From contig BSBK01006023.1 of the NCBI GenBank assembly GCA_027943335.1, forward strand, positions 310,001 to 374,000: a stretch of 64,000 nucleotides of DNA, written 5' to 3'. Numbering within the stretch: the stretch's first letter is position 1; each line of letters begins with the position of its first letter. The notes beneath the pieces are model-generated. The model was not told the DNA's origin, searched no databases, and worked only from the letters and a program-made list of their open reading frames with translations. The position numbers were made by a program, and so were the translations under genes. The DNA comes from Chamaecyparis obtusa (taxonomy: Eukaryota; Streptophyta; Pinopsida; Cupressales; Cupressaceae). Below, piece by piece: positions 35,311-47,854 of the stretch.

Positions 35311-36212
35311 GAAATTATGATAGAGGTTTGTATCATCATGCATACATTTTTTAATTATATGCATTTGAATTAACTTCTTCATTATTTGTTAAAATAAGGA
35401 TATTAATATCTAGGGAAGCTCTTGAACTAGTTTTTATTATATTTAATATATTCAGTGGCTAGCCCACTTTTGCCAAAAAATAAAATAAAATCTAGGGAAG
35501 CTATATTTTAAAGTTTTTTCTCTTTTTTCTTCTTTTTCCACATTTGCTGAATAAATATCTTATTATTTAGCTAAAAGTCTATATTTATAAGAAATAGAAA
35601 TAAATTAATTTAATATATTCAAAAGTATAAATTTTGGAAAGCTTATAATAAGAGCTAAATAATTACATAACATATCTTCTAAATGAACTCATACGATCCC
35701 TCAAAAGATAAAAAATTAAAAGTGTTTTTTGTGAACTTTTTGATAGGTGCATAGGAGACTCCATTGCAAGTATGATTTAACACTGGAGGGTATTTTTATC
35801 CAAGGGAATTTGATTAAAGAGCATAATACTCCAAATGGAATCTCTCAAGGCTTAAATCATTATATTTAAAAAAAATGCAATTTTCAAGAAAATTAATGAT
35901 GTACCAAGTTTGTAAACATTAGTACGGTCAACACTTGATCAAAAGTCAAATTAAAAGTAACACAAGAAAATTACTTTGAGGAAGAATATCATAGTCTTAT
36001 ATAAGACATATAGTTACCCTTAAAATTATCGAGTTCTCACAATTCCCATGATGATAAACTTGAATAGCATGAACATGCATAAGAGCCTTATTCAAATTGG
36101 TAAGAACACTAATCAAGATCCTAAAGATCAATCACATGAATTGGACAAATCAACCTCAAAAGATTTCAACTATCATATATGCTAAATTTTTTTTTTTATA
36201 GAGGAAGTCTTA

Positions 36213-36768
36213 TGTAAAAAAAATACAAAAAATGAAAAGAGATAAAGGAAAGAATCCAAGAGAGTGTAGCAAAAGGAAGTATTTTATCATAAACTCAAAG
36301 AATGAGAGATTTCTTTAAGATCCATCACCAAAACCATCAAGATGCTCCAAGATCGACACAATGAGACAAATATTTTGAAAGGGGAAAACAAATAAAACCC
36401 CTTGTGAATATAATATGAATGAGGAAAAAAGCCTAGAGAAGAAGAGATAATGTGAGAAAGAAGCTCATTACAACAATGTGAGAAGAAGTGAGAAAATTCC
36501 TTATGAGGTGTGTGTAGAAGCATCTCTTCAATAGAGATGAGTGATGGAGTTAGAATGTAAATCCCATGTTCTATGAATGCCACATTAACATTAAGTGTGT
36601 GCCAAGTGTGAGGATCCTCTTAAGGAGGAATAAGCCAATTTCATTAATAAAGGAAATAAAAGAAATGAGTTGTCCTCCTACTTGGACTAGAGGAAAAATT
36701 TCATTTTAGGATACCTTCGTTTATCCATATTTAAATAATACACCAAGGAAAGATTATAAATTCTAACA
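36213..36768 (-). repeat. 3' LTR of the Copia-like gag-only element
   Basis: 556 bp, TGTAA...TAACA, collinear with 40141-40696. Confidence 0.9.
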
Positions 36769-36777
36769 TCCCTCTTT
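36769..36777 (-). other. Polypurine tract of the gag-only element
   Basis: The minus strand reads AAAGAGGGA directly before the LTR start TGTTAG. Confidence 0.7.
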
Positions 36778-37786
36778 AATATTTACTTGGGATAATTAGA
36801 GCAATAGGTACCAAAACCAAATGTTTACAATGATTTTGAGATATCTTTTTAGAAAGAGTCTTTTTTAAGATATCGATAGATGGATCATTTCTCTTGCAAT
36901 AGATGAGGGATTCTTGCATCTCTTAAACTTGTTCTTGGTATATAGGAATCTTTTCTAAGGAAGTAGCACTTTGATTATTACAAGATAAAGGTGTAGGTTC
37001 TTTTTGAGGAGGGCCCAAATCTTCAAGTAATCTTTGATTCCCGAGAGCTTCTTTAGATACATGTGTACATTATTCATATTCATATTAAGTAGAATAGAGA
37101 GATAGAGATTGATCATATTTACTTCTCCAAGAAATAGCACCTAAATCTTCAGTAAGGCAATAACCACTAGTAGATCTCCCATCATTGGGATCTCTTCCTA
37201 GATCCAAGTCAATAAAACTTTGTAACATAAAATCAGATTGTGAATCATGAAATAAATCAGTCACATAATCAGTGATACAATCATCAATGTCAGAAATTTT
37301 TTTTGTACTATATTCGTCATTATATGAAAAATCAAGAGGAGTAGAGATATTATAATCATCATCATTATCATGATTATTACATCATTATCATAGTCATCGT
37401 TATTGTCCTCCATAAAAACCATAGGATTAGTACTGCATTCAAAATCTATGAAGTTCATATTGAACAATACACACATCTCTTCTAGGAGAATCAAAAGGAG
37501 GCAAAGTACAAAGTATCATTAAGAAAGGTAGAAATAATGTCGTCCTCTTGTTCTAAAATATCATCAAAAGTGGAATAAGAAGAATCATCAAGCATGAATG
37601 AATTATAAGAATAACCATCATCATATGGTTCATCCCAAATAGGAGAATTATACAAAAGAAGATTATTATCATAGCAAGGATTAAACATCCCATAACGAGC
37701 AACAAAAGATTGATGAGAGTTATGAGTTTGATTATTAGGAGTAAAAGGCTTCTCATGATTTTGTTTCTTAAAACTAGTGTTGGACA
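36778..37786 (-). pseudogene. Low-complexity region after the gag zinc knuckle
   Basis: Open stretches at 37491-37787 (Asn/Tyr/Asp-rich, with YDDGYSYNSFMLDDSSYSTFDD), 37261-37494 and 36955-37140 show no protease or polymerase motif. AT-rich ATC/ATT triplet runs give Ile/Asn/Asp repeats. It may be the gag C-terminal tail plus 3' non-coding sequence, in place of pol. Confidence 0.5.
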
Positions 37787-38664
37787 CATGACCATCTTTC
37801 CCATAATAAGTACAATGGGGATGATTATTAGGATGATTGTGATTATTATGATAACTATATTATTATGACTATTGTTAGGCTGAGAATTATTATTATAATG
37901 TTGAGAATTATGATTATTAGAATGACCATTATTATTTGATCTATAATTGTTATTATAATTATGATTATTGATATGCGATCTAGACATGAAAGCATGTTCA
38001 TGTTAGTTTTAAGTGTTCCAAATTGATTTAACTTAGCTTCTTCTTGACGTAAAAGAGTTTGAAAGATAGCATAATTTGACTAAGCTGATATGGTAGGAAT
38101 AACTAAATGAGAATGAATATTAGTAATAAATTGTTGGAATTGTCTAGGGAGACATTTCTTTAAAACAATATGAATTAAATGAATATCAGTTAAATTTACT
38201 CCTAAACCAGTTGATTGACTTTGAATAGAATCAAACTTAAGTAAAAATTCATCCATAGATTTGAAATCAATATACCTGAGATCCTCCAATCGATCTTGGA
38301 GTTGAATCTTTCTAGATTGATTTGTACTGTCAAAGTTATTTTTTAGAATTGTCCATGCTTCATGTGCTTGAGTACAATGAGCAATTCAAACATATAATTC
38401 TTGACTTAATCAAATGTCATTGAGGCCTCAAGTCTCGTCATTTTTAGTATTCTAATCATCAATATTGGTCTGAAGAGCAGTAGTCGCGGGAGCAGAAGCT
38501 GCACTAGTAGCAATATCAAGAATATATTTGAAATGAAAAATAAATGTAATATGCATCTTCCAATCATGATAATTAGAACTTGTCAATTTGATTTCTAGAA
38601 TTAATGTTGACATATATTCAAAATAAAGTAGAATACAAGAAATTATATGTAAAAGTGAGTCCAA
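37787..38664 (-). pseudogene. Copia gag (UBN2-type) of the gag-only element
   Basis: KLTSSNYHDWKMHITFIFH at the start (about 38590), EAWTILKNNFDSTNQSRKIQ near 38340, LEDLRYIDFKSMDEFLLKFD and LKKCLPRQFQQFITNIHSHL at 38080-38289 are typical Copia gag helices. The zinc knuckle near 37790-37830 reads HCTYYGKDGHVSNTS, with Tyr and Ser in place of the second and last Cys. Several stops lie at 38400-38455. An Asn-rich linker precedes the knuckle. Confidence 0.8.
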
Positions 38665-40128
38665 GAATGGAATTTAACATAAATGTCATTGGTTAATATG
38701 CAAGAAAATTAAAAATTATTTAAATTTTTTGTTTAAATGAGATTTTTTTTAATTTCATCTAATTAGAAAAATGGAAATTGGAATATGATTATATTTATCA
38801 AATAAATATGGGTTTAAAATGATATTAAAAAATATGAAGTGGGAAAATTTTGTTTTATCATTTAAACTTTTTATGATAAAACAAATTTTAAAAGTTTTTG
38901 TGAAAAATAAAAATAATTAAAAGAATCTAATGATGAAAACTATAAGAAACCTACATTTACCCCCCTAAAAATAATGATTATCTGCAATGTAATAAATATA
39001 AAAAAATGGTTTACTATGTATAAAGAAAAAAACATTATAAATATAAATGAAATAATGACCAAGTTAGGCAAACAAGAAAAAAAATAGGAATAAGATAGAT
39101 GTTGACCATGTAAGGAAAGAGCAGCATGAAACAACACAAGGGAAGAGCTAGTGAACACACAATGTAAGTAAGAATAAGTAGGTGAGAATAGTTCTGCACA
39201 AGCTATGGTAAGAACTAGTCAGTGCTTGAGGTTTACTATGAAGTTTTCGCTTGCATGGAAGTTGGTACAAGCTGCTATGCAAGGAACAACTATGAATTAA
39301 GGGTAGCAAAGAGTGGGTACGGTGGGAGAAAGGGCTGGATGGGTAAGAGAAGGTAAAAAATAAACAACAAGTTGTGTAAGGAACTAATAAGCTAAACGAA
39401 GGCTTGCACAAGGGCATAGCCAATGATAATGCTGAGGAAAACAATAAACAAAGGGCGGTTAAACAAGTTAAACAACAATAACAAGATAGATAAACAACAT
39501 GTAAATATAAACTAGAGATATATATTAGATTAAATATTTAGATGAAGATATAAAATAGAGGACTGCAGCAACACAGTCAAACAAATAAAAATAAAAGATA
39601 TATAAAACTTGTAAAGAAAAAAGGGAGTTGAAAATAACATCAACAAAGATTAGTTTATAGAGTTAAACAATGACCGATCCTACATGCACAAAGATATCAT
39701 AAAATTTTGAGATTACTATTATTTGAATCTTGCAAGAATCAAACTAGAATATGGCACGATAAAAAGAATGATTAGATTAAAACCTGTAAGACCGTTAGAA
39801 TAGAACAAATGAAGAAAATGCAAACCCTTGCAGTCTCCCGATAGAGGGTCCTGTTAGATCTAAAAAATAATTGAAATGAAGATTATTAATGTTGGATTTG
39901 GTGGTAAGCCATCTAGAACTAATTCAACAAAAAATTTAGATTTAGATAAATAAATAATAAAAATTGGGTTTGGCAGTGAACCGTCCAAACCCAATTTTTT
40001 TTTCAAAACCTACTAAAGATAGTTAGAAAAATAATTTTAGATATGTGAAACACTTGCAATAAAAGTTAATTAAATGAGATATCCTTCGAATGGAACATAC
40101 ATGAAAACACTTAAACAAGGATTAACTA
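38665..40128 (-). other. Long leader between PBS and gag of the gag-only element
   Basis: About 1.46 kb without a recognisable gene. It has A/T-rich runs at 38690-38930 and two related segments near 39895 and 39965 (ttggatttggtggtaagcc / ttgggtttggcagtgaacc). Confidence 0.6.
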
Positions 40129-40140
40129 GCTTTGATACCA
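40129..40140 (-). other. Primer binding site of the gag-only Copia-like element
   Basis: The minus strand reads TGGTATCAAAGC, one change from the initiator-Met PBS, directly adjoining the LTR. Confidence 0.9.
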
Positions 40141-40696
40141 TGTAAGAAAAATAAAAAAATTGAAAAGAGCTAAAGGAAAGAATCCAAGAGAGTGTAGCAA
40201 AAGGAATTATTTTACCATAAACTCAAGGAATGAGAGATTGCTTCAAGATCAATCACCAAAACCATCAAGATGTTCCAAGATAAACACAATAGGAAAAAGA
40301 TTTTGAAAGGGGAAAACAAAGAAAACCCCTTGTGAATATAATATGAATGAGAAAAAAAGCCTAGAGAAGGAGAGAGAATGTGAGCAAGAAGCTCATTACA
40401 ACAGTGTGAGAAGAAGTGAGAAATTTCTTTATGAGGTGTGTGTAGAAGCATCTCTTAAATTGAGATGAGTGATGTAGTTAGAATGTGAATCCCATGTTCT
40501 ATGAATGCCATATTCACATTAAGTGCGTGCCAAGTGTGAAAATCCTCTTAAGGAGGAATAAGCTAATTTACTTAATAAAGGAAATAAAAGAAACGAGTTG
40601 TCCTCCCACTTAGACTAGAAGACAAATTACAATTTAGGATACCTTGGCTTATCCATATTTAAATAATACACCAAGGAAAGATTATAAATTCTAGCA
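40141..40696 (-). repeat. 5' LTR of the Copia-like gag-only element
   Basis: 556 bp, starts TGTAAGAAAAAT and ends CTAGCA, with TCTTA following. Confidence 0.9.
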
Positions 40697-40823
40697 TCTT
40701 AAGCTCCAAAATATATTATAGAATTTGTTTTGGAAGCAATTCAGTTTTTGGAAGATCAATAAATTTATTCTACCATTATATTTATATTCCATAACTTCTA
40801 TGTTTCTTATATTTCTATATCTC

Positions 40824-40971
40824 CTAGCTTATATATACTTATTACATATAAAATACGTTGAGAGATATCTTTCTTGAGTCACCTATTTTCATCAAATTCC
40901 AAGGTGCAATAGGTGCCTCAAGAAGGATATCTCTCGACATATTTTATATGTTAAAAGTATATATAAGCTAG
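40824..40971. repeat. 148-bp foldback hairpin
   Basis: Arms 40824-40887 and 40908-40971 are inverted repeats of 64 bp with about six mismatches and no gap, around a 20-nt loop. Both arms start or end at CTAG. Either strand would form one long, nearly perfect stem. Possible identities are a microRNA or siRNA precursor, or a tiny foldback MITE; I recognise no known mature miRNA in it. Confidence 0.85.
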
Positions 40972-41029
40972 TAGCAGTCACAACACAACATCAAAGACAT
41001 TATATGAATTTTAATATATAATTAAATTA

Positions 41030-41900
41030 GGGTTAAGGTTAGTGTTAGGGTTAGGGTGTACCATTTAGAATTAGGAGTAATATTATGTTAATGACCTTAG
41101 GGTTACAGTTAGGGTTAGGGTCAGGGTTAGGGTAAGATTAAGCTCATGGTGAGGGTTAGGATGTAGGGTTTAGAGTTAGGATTAGTATCATAGTTACTGT
41201 TACATTTAGGGTTACATTTGGGGTAAAGGGTTAGTAAGATTAGGGTCATGGTTAGGGCTATAATGTAGGGTTTAGAGTTAGGATTAGTATCATGCTTAGT
41301 GTTATAGTTAGGGTTAGGGTTAGGGATAGGGTTAGTATTATAGTTAGACTTTGGAATAGATTTATTATTACCTATTAGTATTAGGGTTAGAATTAGAGTC
41401 AATGGTCTAATCAAGGTTAGTGTTAGAGTGTATGGTTTAGAGTTAGGAGTAGTATTATGTTAATAGTTAGGGGTAGAGATAGGGTTAGGGTTAGGGTCAA
41501 GATTAGACTAAGATTAAGGTCATGGTTAGGGTTAGGATATAGGGTTTAGAGTTAGGATTAGTATCGTAGTTAGTGTTACATTTACAGTTAGGGTTAGGGC
41601 CAAGGGTTAGGATTAGAGTTAGGATTAGTTAGTAGGGTCAGGTTTAGAGCAAGATTAGGGATGCCGTTAGAAATGTGATGTAGGATTTAGAGTTAGGATT
41701 AGAATCATACTTAGTGTATTAGTTAGGGTTAGGGTTAGCATTAGGGTTAGAGTTCGATGAAGTTTTATTATTTTGATTAGGGTTAGGGTTAAGAACTTAG
41801 TATTACAGTTAGGATTTGATTATGGTTAGGGTTTAGGTTTAGACTTATCATTAGGGTTAATATTAGGGTTAGGGTTTAGTGTTATAAGTTAAATATAATA
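41030..41900. repeat. Degenerate TTAGGG/TTTAGGG-like array with higher-order copies
   Basis: Many GGGTTA hexamers and variants, richest at 41100-41340, 41460-41660 and 41720-41880. A longer composite unit (GTAGGGTTTAGAGTTAGGA-TTAGTATCATAGTTAGTGTTA) recurs near 41163, 41265, 41538 and 41679. A sister unit (TAGAGTTAGGAGTA-TATTATGTTAATA) recurs near 41065 and 41440. Interstitial telomere-like DNA or a satellite derived from it. Confidence 0.85.
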
Positions 41901-42149
41901 TAATTAGGGATAGGGTTATATTGTACATCATGGTTAGGTATAAATTTTTTTGTGGCTTGCTATTTAGGATTAGGTTTAGCATTTGTGATTAGGGTTTAGC
42001 ATTTAATGACTATATCTATAATTGCATCATCTCATCATATGAGCATGGATTGATATTTATTCTAGGAGAGTAAGTAATTAATCAAAATAAAATTATATAA
42101 CTATTACCCAAAATTTCCTATCATTCAATTTTGGCCACATCCTATTTTC

Positions 42150-43420
42150 CAAAAAATTGTTCAAGGTGTTGAAAAATCAGTGTGTTTTTGACCTACACTT
42201 TGAAAGCCCGGGATGTTTTCGACCTTCAAGAGAAAAACCTTGGTTGTTTTTGGCCTTCCGCGCTTCACACTTCTTCAACATCGACATTTTTCTTAAGTGT
42301 TCAGTGTCGAAAACTCTCTGTGTTTTCGACCTTTGGTTTGAAAACCCTCTATGTTTTTGACCCTAAGCGTGCAACTCTGACCAAGTGGGTCCCTGTTCCT
42401 CATGTCATTGCTAGTGTGGTGAAGATCTGATGACTGTCGCATAATCTCATGGAATCTTTCGAGCCCATGAGATCATGCGACAACCGCCCGATTAGAATCT
42501 CAGTGGGTCGTGGGTCCAGAGAATCTACAGGGGTGCAATGTGTAGGAGATCCGAAGGTGGTCGCATGGGATCTTCCAACCCCATGCGATCATGAAACAAC
42601 CATCTGATGTAGTTAGTAGAGTGGGTACGTGTGCCATGTCATGCTGATGTGCTAGTTTCTCATTCACCGAGCTAGCAATGATGATGCGATTGTTAGTGGG
42701 GCTGAATTTTAAATGGTAAAACCTTTAAGGGAGGTCATTTTTTTTGTCCTCTAACTTGGCGGTGTCCGATAAAGTGTTTCCTTGTTTACATGATTGCATA
42801 TGTGATAGCAAAGCTTCCCCTTTTTTAGCGGATGCGTGGTTAAGAGATTTTGCATGGTCGCTGAATGTAGCCAGGGTTAGAGAGAGTTTAGGCGACTTGG
42901 TGACTAAAGGAAAATGAGCCTGAGGAAGAACCTAGAGTTAAGTTTGCAGTTAACATCTCAAGGGCTTGTCGCATGATTGCATGTAGTCTCTTGCGGCAAT
43001 GCGATCATGTAACAAGTCGTCAAGCAGTCCGTGGCAGGTTGCAGTTAACATAAAAAAGGGCTTGTCACATGATTGCATGCGGCCTCCTAATCGCATGCGA
43101 TCATGCGACCAACATTTTTTCAAAGGCAGTGTGATCTTGGGCTCGGGTTTTTTGCCAGTGTTTATCTATAGGTCATGTGCAGAGCGGAGACAGATTCTAA
43201 AAGGCTTGTCGCATGATCGCATGAAGGCTTTTGAGCTCATGCGATCATGCGACCAGTGTTATTTCAAGGCACTGTGACTATTTTTCGCAGGCTTTCTTCC
43301 AAGGTGAATGTTGTAGGTGGTGGGTAGCTGAGAATTGATGTTGCAGAACATGTACAGGTTGGGAAATTGATGAAGAAGTCTAGGCGGCTGTCAAGGGTCG
43401 ATTCTTTGTCCCAGCAGGGT
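42150..43420. repeat. Region with five stem-loop modules (GTCGCATGATC family)
   Basis: Inverted-repeat modules: 42436-42452 with 42465-42481 (one mismatch), 42558-42568 with 42580-42590, 42968-42983 with about 42998-43013, 43064-43081 with 43092-43109 (16 of 18), and 43208-43223 with 43238-43253 (perfect 16-bp stem, 14-nt loop). The flanks gggcttgtc and accag/aacaag are also repeated. Short frames such as 42999-43277 are by-products (repeated GLSHD..RM..MRSCDQ). Possibly part of an old LTR. Confidence 0.75.
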
Positions 43421-45620
<2,200 letters not shown>

Positions 45621-45713
45621 TTGTCCAAATTTGATTAAAGTAACCACAAATGCTTCCAAAAGATATAACTAGCACTTGCACCTTTGAAGGGTGCAAGGGT
45701 TACGCCGATAGTG

Positions 45714-45814
<101 letters not shown>

Positions 45815-46234
45815 GAAATTAATAATCTATCTTTGTGAAAGGAAAATCTAAAATTGACTCTCTCTCTCTCTCTCTCTCTATTGATCTTTTCACTTCTTGA
45901 TCTCTCTTCCATCTTTCTATTATTCATTTTACTCATTCTCCTCCCTCTCTCTTAACCTATCTCTTCTTATCTCTCCATATATCTTTGTATCCCTATAACT
46001 ATCATTTTCTATATGAAATGCATGACCTAGCTTTTTGAAATAAATTGTAAATGCAAATAGAATTTATATTAAATTCAATCTGTCAAAAAATTACTTAATA
46101 AATATGTGATATAAATATCTTTGTTTAATCTAAGAAAACAAGTCTATTAATATATATTGATAAACATATATTTTTTGATTTCTATATTTGTTCACCAAAT
46201 GAGATACCTATTATTAATATGCAAGGGAGACTTG

Positions 46235-46330
46235 TGAGAAGTCACGCCTATGATAGATGTGAATCCTCAGGGAGTCATGCCTATCATAGGTGTGAATGCT
46301 CACAATAGTCACATCTATGAGACACAACCC
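46235..46330. repeat. Short direct repeats (AGTCAYGCCTATCATAGRTGTGAA)
   Basis: Two and a half copies of about 30 bp (agtcacgcctatgatag, agtcatgcctatcatag, agtcacatctatgag), each with an internal CTATSATAG palindrome. Confidence 0.75.
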
Positions 46331-46729
46331 CTTCCTGTGTCATTTTACTCTTCATAACACCTTTCGGTGTAGATAGTAGTCACGTGACATTACAATGACT
46401 TGGAAATTCAATAATATTTTGATCCATATTAAAATAGATATTAATATTAATAATGATATCAATATATGACAATATTGATATTATTATTCTTATTATTATT
46501 ATTCTTATTATTATTATATCTATATATTATTATATATCTAATATAGTTAATATTTATATATTATATTTAATATTAATAATAATTATATCAAACATTATTA
46601 TATTGATACATTTATTATTATTATTAACATAACTATATATTATATTAATTTTATCCTCTATCTGATCGAAGCTATTATAATTAACACTCCCTCTTAGCTC
46701 GGGAGGATAGACATAATAATATATATCAC

Positions 46730-47035
46730 ATATCTCATGTTGAATAGAATTACATGTTTTATCATATACCTTGTGACAAATGATAACACATATCTTATCA
46801 CATACCTCGTGATAAATAGTATCACATATCTCGTGATAAATAGAAACACATATCACATGCCTCGTGATATGAATTATCACATATCTCATGATAAATAGTA
46901 TCATGTATCACATACCTCGTGATATAGATTATCACCAATCTCATGATAAATAGTATCATATATCACATACCTCATGATATAGATTATCACCTATCTCATG
47001 ATAAATAGTATCACCTATCTCGTGATACAAAGGAT
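46730..47035. repeat. Tandem array of ATCAC-N7-GTGAT hairpin-like units
   Basis: About ten copies of ATCACATACCTCGTGATA / ATCACCTATCTCATGATA joined by AATAGTATCATAT- or TAGATT-type linkers, with a period of about 25-58 bp. Adjacent to the 3' end of Copia C, so this may be U3 of its 3' LTR. Confidence 0.75.
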
Positions 47036-47332
47036 ATACTATGCTCAAGAACATTACATTCTCCTTATATATCCTAGTTATGGTATGTGCACTGACATTA
47101 CATCGCATAATGTCTACCATAACTGCTGATATCACATCACATGATATTAGTCTACTGAACATTATAGGATCGTCACCTTACAATGTTTAAAATACAAGTG
47201 TTAGTTGTCCAAAAAGTCATCACCTTTTAGAAACTTACACAAGAATGGTAGGCCCATAAAGTCATAGTCACACATATAAAAAAATAAGTTTACACATTAA
47301 ACATCTTTAATATATTAGTACAAATAAAAAAT

Positions 47333-47849
47333 TTACATTTCAATCATACCAAGCTTCTTTCTGAAGTGATCAACTTTCACTTTGAGAAGAGGTTTAGTGA
47401 GGATGTCTACTGTTTGATCTCCTATACTGATATACTCCAACTGGATTACATTCCTTTCCACCATATCTCTCACATAGTGATAAGGAATTTGAATATGCTT
47501 AGATCTATCATGGAATACAGGATTCACTGACAGCTTGATACAACTTTGATTGTCACAGTGGATGATAGTTGGATTTAGAGGTTTACTGAATAATCCCACA
47601 AGTAGTTTCCTGAGCCAAACTGCTTCTCTAGTAGCCATGGATGTTTCAATATATTTGGCTTCTATAGAACTCTGAGCCACCGAGGATTGTTTTCTGCTAA
47701 TCCACAAAATCCTAATTGATCCTAAGCTGAAACAACATTGGGAGCTGCTCTTTCGATCAGCTACACTTCCAGCCCAATTTGAATCTGTGAATCCATGAAG
47801 ATACAAGTCAACTTCTCATACTTTAGACCATAATTAATAGTACCTTGAA
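47333..47849 (-). pseudogene. Copia C RNase H and 3' end
   Basis: Downstream end of the Tnt1-like Copia whose remainder is at 61335-64000. The 157-codon stretch has HGFTDSNWAGSVADRKSSSQ (first Asp), QSSIEAKYIETSMATREAVW (Glu), IIHCDNQSCIKLSVNPVFHD (Asp) and VDILTKPLLKVKVDHFRKKL, ending GMIEM-stop. The reading before the Gypsy junction is joined by one frameshift about twelve codons into this fragment. Otherwise well preserved. Confidence 0.9.
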
Positions 47850-47854
47850 GATAT

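Larger units (their letters stand above)
33125..36207. other. AT-rich spacer with a local duplication
   Basis: No gene recognised on either strand. It may include the remaining end of the Copia A LTR just right of 33125. The segment at about 34840-35130 is a diverged copy of 36070-36212 plus 40697-40830. A CA microsatellite is at 35285-35310, preceded by AAAT repeats. Confidence 0.6.
36213..40696 (-). mobile_element. Copia-like gag-only retrotransposon (TR-GAG type)
   Basis: Two 556-bp LTRs (36213-36768, 40141-40696), a perfect TCTTA duplication (36208-36212, 40697-40701), an initiator-Met-like PBS and a PPT. The interior of 3.37 kb codes only for a Copia-type gag; I see no protease, integrase, RT or RNase H. 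LTRs differ at roughly 20 of 235 compared sites. Orientation is minus. It would need enzymes from another Copia. Confidence 0.9.

Noticed and set aside
37261..37494. Asp/Asn-rich acidic protein
   Set aside because: Product of ATC/ATT triplet-rich low-complexity DNA in the gag-only element; no conserved motif.
41127..41414. Asn/Pro-rich minus-strand frame
   Set aside because: It is the translation of the TTAGGG-like array and has no start context or domain.
42430..43260. CRISPR array
   Set aside because: Repeats are inverted-repeat modules at irregular spacing, in plant DNA without cas genes.
42999..43277. Plus-strand frame with repeated GLSHD and MRSCDQ words as a repeat protein
   Set aside because: The repeats come from the DNA stem-loop modules; no other coding signal.
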